In this document: positions 44,647 through 54,685 of the stretch, piece after piece | Layout of the letters: each line of letters opens with the position of its first letter | Numbering within the stretch: the stretch's first letter is position 1 | Origin: JBBQCW01 sp038319025 | Lineage (GTDB): Bacteria; Actinomycetota; Thermoleophilia; Solirubrobacterales; Solirubrobacteraceae | DNA length: 64,000 bases | NCBI GenBank assembly: GCA_038319025.1 | Contig: JBBQCW010000012.1 | Span: forward strand, 1 to 64,000 | Reading direction: 5' to 3' | The notes under the pieces: model-generated | Told to the model about the DNA's origin: nothing | What the model saw: the letters and a program-made list of their open reading frames with translations, nothing else | The model's database searches: none | Program-made: the position numbers and the translations under genes

Positions 44647-45941
44647 GCGCCCGTGCCGGCATCGTGGTCACCGGCACAGAGGTGCTGACCGGCCGCGTCA
44701 CGGATCGTAACGGCCCTTGGATGTCAGACCGCCTGCGCGAGATCGGGGTGGACCTGGCGCAGATCGTGATCGTCGGTGATCGCCCAGAGGACATGACCGA
44801 CGCGCTGGCGTTCTTCGCCCGCTCGGGCGTCGACCTCATCTTCACCAGCGGCGGTCTCGGCCCGACGGCCGACGATCTCACCGCCGATGTGGTCGGCCGC
44901 TTCCAGGGCCGCGAAATGGTCCTCGACGAGCCGCTCGAAGGGCGCATCTGGAAGATCTTGGAGCCGCTGATGACGCGCTGGCCCGACCTGGATCCGGCCG
45001 CCATCCGGGCCGCCAACCGCAAGCAGGCGATCGTGCCGCGGGGTGCCACCGTGTTGGAGCCAGTCGGTACCGCCCCGGGTCTTGTCGTGCCGCCCATCGA
45101 CGGACGCGACGGGCCGACGGTCGTCGTTCTGCCCGGTCCGCCGCGCGAGTTACAGCCGATGTGGGCGACGGCGGTCGCCACCGAAGCGTTTGCCGCCGCC
45201 GCGGCCGGTGCGACCTCCTACCGGCAGACCATGCTGCGGCTTTTCGGCATCCCTGAGTCGGAGATTGCCGAGACGCTGCGCGTCGCGGAGGAGGCCAACG
45301 GCCTGGATGGATTGGAGATCACGACCTGCCTGCGCCGCGGCGAAGTGGAGGTGGTGACTCGTTTCGAGCCGGAGTACCAGAGCGTGTACGACGCCTTTGA
45401 AGCCACCGTCCGAAGCCGGCACGCCGACACGCTCTTCTCCGATGACGGGACGACGGTCGATCAGCAGATCGCGGCGGCACTGCGCGCTCGTGGGTGGACG
45501 CTGTCCACGGCGGAGTCGTGCACCGGCGGCCTGATCGCCGGTCGGCTCACCGATCTGCCCGGCTCCAGCGACTACCTCGCGGGCGGGGTCGTGGTCTACA
45601 CCAACGCGGCCAAGACGTCGTTGGCCGGAGTGCCCGAGGAGCTCATCCGGGTGCATGGCGCAGTCTCGGAGGAGGTCGCCGTCGCGTTGGCCGACGGTGC
45701 CCGGATGGCGCTGGGCGCCGACGTCGGGGTCGGGATCACCGGTATCGCGGGCCCTGGTGGGGGGAGCGAGGAGAAGCCGGTCGGCACCGTCTGGTTCTCC
45801 GTCACCGGCCCGGACGGGGAGCGCATCACTCGCGGTCTCCAGCTACCCGGAGCTCGGTTTGACGTCCGCGATCGCAGCACCACCGTCGCCCTGCATCTCG
45901 TGCGACGTCTGCTCCTGGGCGCCGGCCTGCCGCCTGTCTGA
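44643..45941 (+). CDS. cinA: CinA: competence/damage-inducible protein with nicotinamide-nucleotide amidase domain
   Basis: The 432-residue protein joins an N-terminal MoCF_biosynth (COG1058) domain (VVTGTEVLTGRVTDRNG, FTSGGLGPTADDLTADVVG, LPGPPRELQPMW) to a C-terminal PncC amidase domain (LSTAESCTGGLIAGRLTD, GVVVYTNAAKTSLAGV, GITGIAGPGGGSEEKPVGTVW). Together they hydrolyse pyridine nucleotides such as NMN and ADP-ribose in characterised members. ATG 44643 overlaps the RodZ-like stop. A later M14 gene separates it from recA, whereas cinA-recA adjacency is usual elsewhere. Confidence 0.93.
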   Translation: MSARAGIVVTGTEVLTGRVTDRNGPWMSDRLREIGVDLAQIVIVGDRPEDMTDALAFFARSGVDLIFTSGGLGPTADDLTADVVGRFQGREMVLDEPLEGRIWKILEPLMTRWPDLDPAAIRAANRKQAIVPRGATVLEPVGTAPGLVVPPIDGRDGPTVVVLPGPPRELQPMWATAVATEAFAAAAAGATSYRQTMLRLFGIPESEIAETLRVAEEANGLDGLEITTCLRRGEVEVVTRFEPEYQSVYDAFEATVRSRHADTLFSDDGTTVDQQIAAALRARGWTLSTAESCTGGLIAGRLTDLPGSSDYLAGGVVVYTNAAKTSLAGVPEELIRVHGAVSEEVAVALADGARMALGADVGVGITGIAGPGGGSEEKPVGTVWFSVTGPDGERITRGLQLPGARFDVRDRSTTVALHLVRRLLLGAGLPPV

Positions 45942-45977
45942 GCGGGTCATGCCGGCTCATCACAGGCCGGCGCGCCG

Positions 45978-45993
45978 TACCGTTGGCGCGATG
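45978..45993 (+). promoter_or_regulatory. -10 box TACCGT with leaderless ATG of the M14 peptidase gene
   Basis: TACCGT (45978-45983) ends 7 nt before ATG 45991 and settles the start at the signal peptide. Confidence 0.6.
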
Positions 45994-47388
45994 CGGTGCC
46001 GGCTTCTGCTCTCCCTGTTCGCGATCGCGAGCCTGATCTTCGGCTTGGGCACTGTGGCCGCTGCGCAAGCGGTCACCAGGTCGCTGCCCTCGGGCCGGAC
46101 GACCTTCCGCCATCTCGCGCAGTACGACGCCGACATCGACGAGCTGGTGGCGGCGCGACCGGATCTGGCCCGGCGCATCACGCTCACCGCGTCGAGTACC
46201 GAGGGGCGACGCATCCCGGTCGTGGAGATCTCGGCCGGGGTCGATCGCCGCGACGACGGGCGCCCCACGTTCATCGTCACCGGGCTCACGCACGCCCGCG
46301 AGTGGGCCAGCGGCGAGGTGGCGATGGAGTTCGCCCAGGACCTTGCCCTCCGCTATGGGCGCGACCGAACGATCACGCGTCTCCTGCGCCGCGTGAGGAT
46401 CGTCGTGGTGCCCGTGGTCAACCCTGACGGCTTTGTGGTGTCCCGCGATGGATTGACCGCCAAGGCAAAAGCGCACCGGACCAACTGCGCTGTGGCCGAC
46501 GCCGCCGAGGCGGCGCAACCCTGTGCCCTGCGCTCCGGGGTCGATCTGAACCGCAACGGCGGGTTTGCCTGGGGTGGGGCAGGGGCATCCGCACAGTTGG
46601 GCAGCGAGCTGTACCGTGGCCCCGCGCCGTGGTCAGAGCCCGAGAGTCAGGCGATCCACGCGCTGATGGCCGGCCGCCAGCTCACCGGCATGGTCGCTCT
46701 TCATTCCTTCGGTGGGCAGGTGCTGCGCCAGCCGGGCTTCCGCGGATTCGGCACGCTGCCCGATGAGCGCCGCCAAGCGCGCCTGGGCCGGGCCATGGCG
46801 GCGGCCGCCGGCTACAGCTCTGAGCGGGCGGACGCTCTTTACGACGCCACCGGTGCGCAGGAGGACTGGAGCTACGTGGCCCAGGATGCGTTGGCGTACA
46901 CGATCGAGCTGGGCGGTGCCGGTTTCCAAGGGGCCCACACCTCGCTCGTGACCGACCAGTACTTCGGACATCCGCGAGGCGGTGGCGGGGTTCGCGCGGC
47001 GCTGCTGCTCGCCGCAAGTGCGGCCGCCGACCCGGCGGGGCATGCCGTGATCAGCGGGATCGCACCGGGCGTGCGGATTCTCAAGCTGGAACGCTCATTC
47101 GTCACACAGACCAGCCCCGTCTGCACTGCTGGGTTCACGCTGGATCCGTGTCCTTCCCCAATGGCACCGACATCTCTGGCGGACGGAGTGCACAGTGAGA
47201 TGGTGGTGCCCTTCAACGGAATCGTCCGCTGGGATGTGGCTCCGTCGACGGGCCCACAAGACGAGCGGGCTGGGCGCCACACCTCGTGGACGCTTCGCTG
47301 CGAAGCCCCCGAGGGCTTTCTGTTGCGCGAGCAGACCGTCACGATCGCGCGCGGTCAGCGACGCAATTTGGGTGATCTCTGCCGGTAG
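45991..47388 (+). CDS. Secreted M14 zinc carboxypeptidase
   Basis: A 465-residue exported metallocarboxypeptidase. It begins with a Sec signal peptide (LLLSLFAIASLIFGLGTVAA, cleavage near residue 27). The zinc site is His101 and Glu104 in THAREWASGE and His238 in VALHSFGG, and the catalytic base is Glu306 in YTIELGG. The substrate Arg/Asn residues appear in VDLNRNGGF. A C-terminal domain (about 350-465) with four Cys follows, perhaps for envelope attachment. The start is fixed by the TACCGT hexamer. Confidence 0.88.
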   Translation: MRCRLLLSLFAIASLIFGLGTVAAAQAVTRSLPSGRTTFRHLAQYDADIDELVAARPDLARRITLTASSTEGRRIPVVEISAGVDRRDDGRPTFIVTGLTHAREWASGEVAMEFAQDLALRYGRDRTITRLLRRVRIVVVPVVNPDGFVVSRDGLTAKAKAHRTNCAVADAAEAAQPCALRSGVDLNRNGGFAWGGAGASAQLGSELYRGPAPWSEPESQAIHALMAGRQLTGMVALHSFGGQVLRQPGFRGFGTLPDERRQARLGRAMAAAAGYSSERADALYDATGAQEDWSYVAQDALAYTIELGGAGFQGAHTSLVTDQYFGHPRGGGGVRAALLLAASAAADPAGHAVISGIAPGVRILKLERSFVTQTSPVCTAGFTLDPCPSPMAPTSLADGVHSEMVVPFNGIVRWDVAPSTGPQDERAGRHTSWTLRCEAPEGFLLREQTVTIARGQRRNLGDLCR

Positions 47389-47558
47389 TCCGGTAGGGCA
47401 CGCCGTGCCCGTTCGACACACCTTTGGCGCGTCCCCGTCACATAAGAAGCACGGAGCGCGTCTGGAGCTGTGACACGCCTGCCACGAGCATGCCGTTCTG
47501 TCCGCAACAGAGCGTACGTTCGTGCACTCAGAAGCAGAGAAAGGGAAGTGACGACACC
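47389..47558 (+). promoter_or_regulatory. recA promoter region
   Basis: TACGTT (47515-47520) is the likely -10, giving a leader of about 31 nt with AAAGGGAAG as ribosome-binding site. TGTC (47499-47502) plus N8 before the -10 resembles the mycobacterial PafBC (RecA_NDp) element in spacing, but the rest of that element is weak. A perfect 7-bp palindrome (GGGCACG, one base, CGTGCCC, 47396-47410) lies right after the M14 stop. No LexA-type SOS box is apparent. Confidence 0.4.
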
Positions 47559-48631
<1,073 letters not shown>

Positions 48632-48635
<4 letters not shown>

Positions 48636-49129
48636 CGTCCGAGGAGCGCGCTTTGGACCCGCAAGCGCGGCTCCAAGACGCGCTGGACGCGGCGTACCGA
48701 CACCTGTCCCGCCGTGAGCGGACTGAGGCTGAGCTGCGTCGGCACCTTGAGCATCGGCGGGTGGAACCGTCGACCATCGAGGAGGCGCTCGCCGCTCTGC
48801 GCGAGCAGGGCTACGCCGACGACATCGGGTACGCACGGCGTTTCGCGGAGGACAGGCGCAAGCTCGACGGTTGGGGTGCGGACCGCATCGAGCGTCGCCT
48901 GGCCACGCTCGGTGTGGCGCCTGAACACATCTCGGCGGCGATTTCCGCGCAGGATGCTGATGGTGAACTGGCCGCTGCGTTGTCAGTGCTTGAGCAACGC
49001 CTCGCCGCTGCTCCCGCCGACGACCGCGAACGGGGCAAGGCGCTGGGGCTCCTCGTGCGCCGCGGCTACGACCTGACTATCGCTCACGATGCGATCCGGG
49101 CCTTCGAGCGCGGCCGCCAGGCCGCCTGA
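48632..49129 (+). CDS. recX: Regulatory protein RecX
   Basis: RecX binds RecA filaments and limits their activity. The 165-residue protein has the three-helix tandem repeats of the family: a first module with AAYRHLSRRERTEAELRRHL, then VEPSTIEEALAALREQGYADD and later GYARRFAEDRRKLDGWGADRIERRLA-type helices. The GTG start overlaps the recA stop, as in most recA-recX operons. The next 345 bp upstream of rny hold no gene. Confidence 0.9.
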
Positions 49130-49474
49130 TGTCCAGCCGCCACGGTAGCGGCACCGCCCCGCGACATTTCGTCGCGACGGTAGAGTGCCGGTCAGGAACA
49201 GAAACCGGCCCGATCGGGTCGTTGAAACCGCAGCTCACCAAGTCGTTCTGATCACATGACCGCGTCCAGGACTCCTCACCATTCCGACGGTCCACGCGCT
49301 GCCGCCGAGGACGGCGGCGCTCCGTCAGCCGTACGCCTGCAACCAGACTCCTGACGCGACGGCGCCCCGAGCGTCGCCCCAATATCCGCCTGCTGCGCGG
49401 ACCGGTTTCTCGCTCCGAACCATTTGGAGAGTTCGGCTCGGTCAAGGTGACCTGGCCAAGGGAGAGGACTGGCT
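49130..49474 (+). other. 345-bp gene-free leader before rny with several inverted repeats
   Basis: No credible gene on either strand. CGCGAC-ATTTC-GTCGCG (49160-49176) is a perfect stem, followed by TAGAGT (49181-49186) as a candidate -10. Palindrome CCCGATCGGG (49208-49217), a GCCGCC/GGCGGC hairpin (49301-49318) and CCGAAC/GTTCGG (49415-49420 with 49431-49436, loop of 10) follow. A GGGAGAGG ribosome-binding site precedes the rny ATG. A long structured rny leader of about 280 nt is possible. Confidence 0.45.
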
Positions 49475-50884
49475 ATGGACGTGGTGCTCGGAGCAGCGCT
49501 TCTGGCGATAGGAGTAGTGATCGCCGCATTGGTGGTCAGCCGCGGTCGCGCGGCGCGTTCGCCAAACCCACAGGGCGCAGCGGCGCCCGTCGACGCCGAG
49601 GAACGCCGTCGGCAAGACGAGCGCGCCGCTGACGTCCAACGACGCGAGGGTGATGTTGCCCGCCGCGAACAGGAGATCATCGTCCGCGTCGACGAGCTCC
49701 AGGCCGAGCGTGAGACGCTCGCCGCCCGTCGCGCTGACCTGGATCGTGAGCTTGAGCGCGTCTCGGGGCTATCGGCCGGGCAGGCTCGTCAAGCGCTGCT
49801 CAAGGAGGTAGAAGACACCGCACGCCATGACGCAGTCCGGGTCATGCGCCAGGTGGAGGAAGAGACCAAACGAGACGCCGAGCGCCGCGTGCGCTCCATC
49901 CTCTCCGTCGCGATGCAGCGTCTCGCCGCCGGCCACGCCGTCGAAACGACCGTGACCGTGGTGGCGCTGCCCAGCGACGACATGAAGGGGCGGATCATTG
50001 GCAAGGAGGGCCGTAACATCCGCGCGCTGGAGACGCTTACCGGCGTCGACTTCATCATCGACGACACGCCCAATGCGGTGGTGCTCAGCGCGTTCGACGG
50101 CGTCCGGCGCGAACTTGCTCGCATGACCCTCGAACGATTGCTGGCTGACGGCCGAATCCATCCTGCCCGCATCGAGGAGACCTACTACCAGGCCAAGTCT
50201 GACCTGGATTCACATCTACAGGAACTGGGTGAACAGGCTGCTTTTGACGCGGGGGTAACGGGTTTGGACCCCGAACTCGTCAAATACCTGGGGAGGCTGC
50301 GGTTCCGCACCAGCTACGGACAGAACGTCCTCGCGCATTCTGTGGAGTGCGCGCAACTCGCCGCGATGATGGCCGAAGAATTGGGTGCCGGCGCCAAGAC
50401 GGCTCGCCGCGCAGCGCTGCTCCATGACATCGGCAAAGCCGTGTCCCACGAGGTGGAGGGGCCGCACGCGCTGGTCGGCGGGGACCTCGCCCGGCGCCAC
50501 GGGGAGACCGAGGCCGTCGCCCACGCGATGGAGGCTCACCACAACGAGGTCGTGCCACAGACCGTCGAAGCCGTGATCGTTCAGACCGCCGACGCCCTCT
50601 CCGGCGCCCGGCCCGGTGCTCGCGGTGAGTCGCTGGAGTCCTACGTGAAGCGGCTCCGCGAGCTGGAGCAGATCGCGGCGCGTCATCCCGGCGTCGACAA
50701 GGTCTACGCGATGCAGGCGGGGCGGGAGATCCGCGTGATCGTGGCTCCGAGCAGCATCGACGACGATGCGGCCGTCGGCCTGTCGCGCGCCATCGCCCGG
50801 GAGATCGAGCAGGAACTCGAGTACCCCGGCCAGATCAAGATCACGGTGATCCGCGAGTCACGGTCGGTCGACTACGCCAAGTGA
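49475..50884 (+). CDS. rny: Ribonuclease Y
   Basis: RNase Y is a membrane-anchored endonuclease that starts mRNA decay. The 469-residue protein has an N-terminal membrane helix (VLGAALLAIGVVIAALVV), a charged coiled-coil (about residues 45-150), a KH domain (MKGRIIGKEGRNIRALE) and the HD domain with His317 and Asp318 in LLHDIGKAVSHE. ENVLAHSVEC-type residues fit the metal-binding HD signature. It overlaps the next gene by GTGA. Actinobacterial recA-recX-rny linkage is known. Together with rnj and pnp it gives a Bacillus-like decay set. Confidence 0.95.
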   Translation: MDVVLGAALLAIGVVIAALVVSRGRAARSPNPQGAAAPVDAEERRRQDERAADVQRREGDVARREQEIIVRVDELQAERETLAARRADLDRELERVSGLSAGQARQALLKEVEDTARHDAVRVMRQVEEETKRDAERRVRSILSVAMQRLAAGHAVETTVTVVALPSDDMKGRIIGKEGRNIRALETLTGVDFIIDDTPNAVVLSAFDGVRRELARMTLERLLADGRIHPARIEETYYQAKSDLDSHLQELGEQAAFDAGVTGLDPELVKYLGRLRFRTSYGQNVLAHSVECAQLAAMMAEELGAGAKTARRAALLHDIGKAVSHEVEGPHALVGGDLARRHGETEAVAHAMEAHHNEVVPQTVEAVIVQTADALSGARPGARGESLESYVKRLRELEQIAARHPGVDKVYAMQAGREIRVIVAPSSIDDDAAVGLSRAIAREIEQELEYPGQIKITVIRESRSVDYAK

Positions 50885-52182
50885 AGGACGGCACCTCCAG
50901 CCGCGTCGCGGTGATCGGACTCGGGCGCGTGGGGCTGCCGCTGGCGCTGGCTTTCGCCGATTGCGGCCTGTCGGTCATCGGGGTCGACCGTGACGCTGAC
51001 CGGGTCGAGGCGGTACGCGCTGGTCGGATGCCGTTCGCCGAGCCCGGCGCGGACACCGTGCTGGCCCGTGTACTGAGCGCCGGATGCCTCACGGTCACGA
51101 CTTCACTGCGGGACTGTGCCGATGCGAACTACATCGTGGTGTGCGTGCCGACGGCGCGGACGGGAGGCCTCGAGATGGACCTCAGCGCGGTTTGGGGCAC
51201 CTTCGATGACATCGCGCCCGGGATGCGAGCCGGCCAGACGCTCATCTTGCGGTCGACCGTCGCCCCGGGGACCACAGACCTGATCGCCGCCCGTCTGGCC
51301 GCTGATCACGGGAAGCAGGTCGGGGACGACGTGTACGTCGCCCACGTCCCCGAGCGGATCGCGTCAGGTCGCTTCTTTGCCGAGGTACACACGCTGCCCT
51401 GCATAGTCGGCGGCGTCGGGGAGCGGTCGACGCGATCGGCCGGCACCTTGTTCGCTCACCTGGACGCGCCCATCATCTCGACCTCTCCGATCGAAGCGGA
51501 GTTGGCCAAGATCTGGGGCAATACGTTCCGCTACGCGATGTTCGCCCTGCCCAACTTGCTGATGATGGATTGCGAGCAGTATGGGGCCAACGTGTTCTCG
51601 GTGATCGAACTGATCAACCGCGACTATTCACGAGGTGGAATGCCGCCACCGGGCCTCACCGGCGGCACCTGTCTACGCAAGGACTTCGCATTCGTAGAAG
51701 CCCGGACCACGGTGCCGGGAATGCTGGCGGGCGCCGCCCGCGTCAACGAAGCCGTCCCTGCCTTCCTGGCCGCCGGGCTCCGGCGCCGACTGGCCGGGTG
51801 CCAGGACATCCGCGTCACCGTCTTGGGGACGGCGTTCAAGGCCGACGTCGACGACGAACGCGACTCGCTCTCCTTGGTCCTGATCGACCAGTTGCGGACC
51901 GAGGGCATGGTCGTCCGCGTGCACGATCCGAACGTGGACACGACGTCGGGCTGGAGCGAGGCGCTGGAGGGCGCTCACGCGGTGGTGATCGGCGCGGCGC
52001 ACCAGCAGTTCCGGCGCCCCGACACACTGTCGCGGATCGTCGAGGCTGCGCACGGGGAGCCGCTGATCGTTGATCCGTGGAACGTGCTCGGGTCCGGGCA
52101 GGTGTTTGCGTTCGCGGGCGAACTAGGTGCCGAACCCGACGCGAACATCGCCGCTTCGCCGGTTGCCGGCCGAACCGCGTAG
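50881..52182 (+). CDS. Nucleotide-sugar (UDP-glucose/GDP-mannose family) dehydrogenase
   Basis: The 433-residue protein has an N-terminal Rossmann NAD motif VIGLGRVGLPLALAFADCG, a central dimer domain, and a C-terminal UDP-sugar binding domain. The catalytic Cys264 is in GGTCLRKD, where GGxCLPKD is canonical. LGTAFKADVDDERDS and VRVHDPNVD follow. It would oxidise the C6 of UDP-glucose, GDP-mannose or UDP-ManNAc, giving a uronic acid for surface polysaccharide. Which sugar is unclear. GTG 50881 overlaps rny. It pairs with the next glycosyltransferase. Confidence 0.85.
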   Translation: MKDGTSSRVAVIGLGRVGLPLALAFADCGLSVIGVDRDADRVEAVRAGRMPFAEPGADTVLARVLSAGCLTVTTSLRDCADANYIVVCVPTARTGGLEMDLSAVWGTFDDIAPGMRAGQTLILRSTVAPGTTDLIAARLAADHGKQVGDDVYVAHVPERIASGRFFAEVHTLPCIVGGVGERSTRSAGTLFAHLDAPIISTSPIEAELAKIWGNTFRYAMFALPNLLMMDCEQYGANVFSVIELINRDYSRGGMPPPGLTGGTCLRKDFAFVEARTTVPGMLAGAARVNEAVPAFLAAGLRRRLAGCQDIRVTVLGTAFKADVDDERDSLSLVLIDQLRTEGMVVRVHDPNVDTTSGWSEALEGAHAVVIGAAHQQFRRPDTLSRIVEAAHGEPLIVDPWNVLGSGQVFAFAGELGAEPDANIAASPVAGRTA

Positions 52183-53282
52183 TGGCAGCCGGGGTCAACC
52201 TCGTCGGCTATCTCAACCATGTCGTGGGGCAGGGAGAGTCAGCCCGGCGCGCCCGTGACGCGCTGCGTGGTGCGGGTGTGGAGGTGGCCGGTGCGGCGCT
52301 GACGCTGCCGGTGGGCCGCGTCGACGGGGAGTACAGCGAGGCGCCCGACATTGCTGAGCTCCCGCACGACGTGACTGTGCTGTGGTGCAACCCGGATCGG
52401 TACGGGCTCGATGTGGACCCGGCACCGCTGCGTCCGGCCGGCGGGCGCCTGATCGGCCGTTGGGCGTGGGAGCTCGCCCAGCTTCCGGCGGGCTGGGCGC
52501 AGTGTGCCCGATGCCTTGATGAGCTGTGGGTGCCATCCACGTTCGTCCGGGACGCCGTCGTCGACGCCGTCGACATTCCCGTGCAGGTGATTCCCAACGT
52601 CGTCAGCGCCCCGCAGCACGCATCATTGGACCGCGCCGCGTGGGGGATCGCCCCCGATGCGTTTCTCGTCTCATTCCTGTTCGACCATCACTCAACGAGG
52701 GAGCGCAAGAACCCCGACGGCGCGATCGACGCGTTCACGCGGGCGTTTGTGCCGACCGACGGTGCGGCGCTTTTGATCAAGAGCGTCAACGCCGGGAGTC
52801 GGCCGGAATCGCACGCTGCGCTGTTGCGCCGTGCGGCCCACCGAGCCGACGTGCAGGTGATCGACCGAACGGTGACCCCGCGTGGGCGCGACGCGGTGAT
52901 CGGGGGTGCTGACGCCTACCTTTCGCTGCACCGCGCAGAGGGTTTCGGCAACACGATTGCCGAAGCGATGGCCGCCGGCCGACCCGTGGTGAGCACGGGA
53001 TACGGCGGTCACCGTGACTTCGCGGGGCCCGAAAACTCGCGGATCGTGGCGTGGAAGCCGGCCGCCGTGGGCCCTGGGGTGCCTCCGTATCCGCCCGACG
53101 CGTGGTGGGCGGAGCCGGACATCGAGGCGGCCGCCACGGCGCTTCGCGACTTGGCCGCCGATCGCGCCGGTGGTGCTGCTCTCGGCGCCCGGGCACGGCG
53201 CGAGGTCCTCCAGTTGCTCGGTCCAGAAGCCGTCGGCCGGGTGCTGACGGATGCCCTCAGTGGTCCGACCGCTTCCGTGTGA
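52182..53282 (+). CDS. GT4-family glycosyltransferase
   Basis: A 366-residue glycosyltransferase whose GTG at 52182 overlaps the dehydrogenase stop (TAGTG). The GT-B signature HRAEGFGNTIAEAMAAGRPV near residue 250-270 and the VQVIPNVV linker are typical of GT4. The earlier RWAWELAQLPAGWAQCARCL and DELWVPSTFV motifs mark a subgroup. It likely adds a sugar to cell-surface glycan, using the donor made by the dehydrogenase. The acceptor is unknown. miaB follows, with GTGA possible. Confidence 0.8.
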   Translation: MAAGVNLVGYLNHVVGQGESARRARDALRGAGVEVAGAALTLPVGRVDGEYSEAPDIAELPHDVTVLWCNPDRYGLDVDPAPLRPAGGRLIGRWAWELAQLPAGWAQCARCLDELWVPSTFVRDAVVDAVDIPVQVIPNVVSAPQHASLDRAAWGIAPDAFLVSFLFDHHSTRERKNPDGAIDAFTRAFVPTDGAALLIKSVNAGSRPESHAALLRRAAHRADVQVIDRTVTPRGRDAVIGGADAYLSLHRAEGFGNTIAEAMAAGRPVVSTGYGGHRDFAGPENSRIVAWKPAAVGPGVPPYPPDAWWAEPDIEAAATALRDLAADRAGGAALGARARREVLQLLGPEAVGRVLTDALSGPTASV

Positions 53283-53323
53283 ACGACGCCGGTACCGGCG
53301 GCGGACTACCCTTCGCGACGCCG

Positions 53324-54673
53324 ATGCCCGAAGCCAAGCGCTATCACGTGACCACCTTCGGGTGCCAGATGAACGAGCACGACTCCGAGCGCATGAAGGG
53401 CATGCTCGAGACGCTCGGCTACCGGCCGGCGGAGGCGATGCCCGACGCCGACCTCATCCTGTTCAATACCTGCTCCATCCGTGAGTCCGCGGACTCACGC
53501 TTTGTCGCCCACCTGGGGCACGCCAAACGTGAGAAGACGTTGCGGCCGGACGTCGTGATCGGAGTGGGCGGATGCTGGGCGCAGTCGGTCAAGGAGGAGG
53601 TCTTCCAGCGCTTCCCGTTCGTGGACGTCGCCTTCGGCCCCGGCCAGGTGCACCGCTTGGCGGAGTTCCTAACGTCCGACTCGCTGACCGCGCAGGGGTA
53701 TTTCGAGTTCGAAGGGTTCGCCGGTCATCTTCCGAGTAAGCGTGCTCGCGACGTGCAAGCCTGGGTGCAGATCTCCGTCGGCTGTAACTGCAATTGCTCG
53801 TACTGCATCGTCCCCTCCACGCGCGGCCGCGAGGTCAGCCGGCCGTTCGAAGAACTTCTCGACGAAACGCGTGCGCTCGCCGCTGACGGCGTGCGCGAGG
53901 TGACGCTGCTCGGGCAGAACGTCAACGCCTACGGCCGAGACCTTCGTGGTGAGGGTGGTCGGCGCACGTTCGCCGAACTGCTTCATGCGGTGGACGGGAT
54001 CGACGGCATCGACCGCATCCGGTACACGAGTCCGCACCCGAAGGACATGCGCGAGGACGTCATCCTGGCGCACGCCACGCTCCCCTCGGTCTGCGAGCAC
54101 ATCCATCTCCCACTGCAGGCAGGTTCGAGCCGCATCCTCAAGGCGATGCGCCGCACCTACGACCGCGAGCGCTACCTGGATCGCGTCGCCCTGATCCGGG
54201 AGCACCTGCCCGATGTCGCCCTCACGACCGACATCATCGTCGGCTTCCCGGGGGAGACCGAGGAGGATTTCGCTCAGACGCTCGAAATCGTCGAGAGCGT
54301 CGGCTACGACGGTGCCTTCACCTTCATCTTCTCTCCACGCCGTGGGACGGCGGCCGCAGACATCACCGAGGGAATCGTGCCGCACCCGGTCAAGGTCGAA
54401 CGCATGTCGCGACTTGTGGAAGCAGTGCAACGGCGGGCGCGCGAGCGTGCGCAGCGATTCGTCGGGCGCACGATGGAGGTCCTGGTGGAGGGTGCCTCGC
54501 GCACCGATCCGGACCGCCTGCGCGGCCGCACCCGCCACAACAAGGCCGTCAATTTCGACGGGGTCGCCCGGCCCGGAGAATTCGTGATGGTCCAGATCAG
54601 CAGCGCCAGCTCGCAGACGCTGCGCGGCGAGGTGTCTCTGCTGGCCAGCGCTGGCGCCGGGTCGCGCGGCTGA
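53324..54673 (+). CDS. miaB: tRNA-2-methylthio-N6-dimethylallyladenosine synthase MiaB
   Basis: MiaB adds a methylthio group to i6A37 of tRNA. The start at ATG 53324 gives 449 residues. A GTG at 53279 overlapping the glycosyltransferase stop would add 15 residues. Three N-terminal cysteines bind one cluster (FGCQMNE, NTCSIRES and GGCWAQS). The radical SAM cluster is in VGCNCNCSYCIVP (CxxxCxxC). The C-terminal TRAM domain reads RTMEVLVEG...GRTRHNKAVNFDG. miaB-miaA-dapF order is usual in actinobacteria, though an SDR gene intervenes. Confidence 0.95.
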   Translation: MPEAKRYHVTTFGCQMNEHDSERMKGMLETLGYRPAEAMPDADLILFNTCSIRESADSRFVAHLGHAKREKTLRPDVVIGVGGCWAQSVKEEVFQRFPFVDVAFGPGQVHRLAEFLTSDSLTAQGYFEFEGFAGHLPSKRARDVQAWVQISVGCNCNCSYCIVPSTRGREVSRPFEELLDETRALAADGVREVTLLGQNVNAYGRDLRGEGGRRTFAELLHAVDGIDGIDRIRYTSPHPKDMREDVILAHATLPSVCEHIHLPLQAGSSRILKAMRRTYDRERYLDRVALIREHLPDVALTTDIIVGFPGETEEDFAQTLEIVESVGYDGAFTFIFSPRRGTAAADITEGIVPHPVKVERMSRLVEAVQRRARERAQRFVGRTMEVLVEGASRTDPDRLRGRTRHNKAVNFDGVARPGEFVMVQISSASSQTLRGEVSLLASAGAGSRG

Positions 54674-54685
54674 GAAACCGTCCGC

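Noticed and set aside
47389..47558. LexA-type SOS box before recA
   Set aside because: No GAAC-N4-GTTC palindrome is present. The 7-bp palindrome at 47396-47410 lies far from the promoter and has a different sequence.
49415..49436. CCGAAC/GTTCGG pair as a LexA site before rny
   Set aside because: The half-sites are 10 bases apart, where LexA sites need about four.
53279..53323. GTG 53279 as the miaB start (GTGA overlap)
   Set aside because: Possible, but the MiaB core begins about six residues after ATG 53324, so the shorter form fits the family better. It is kept as an alternative.
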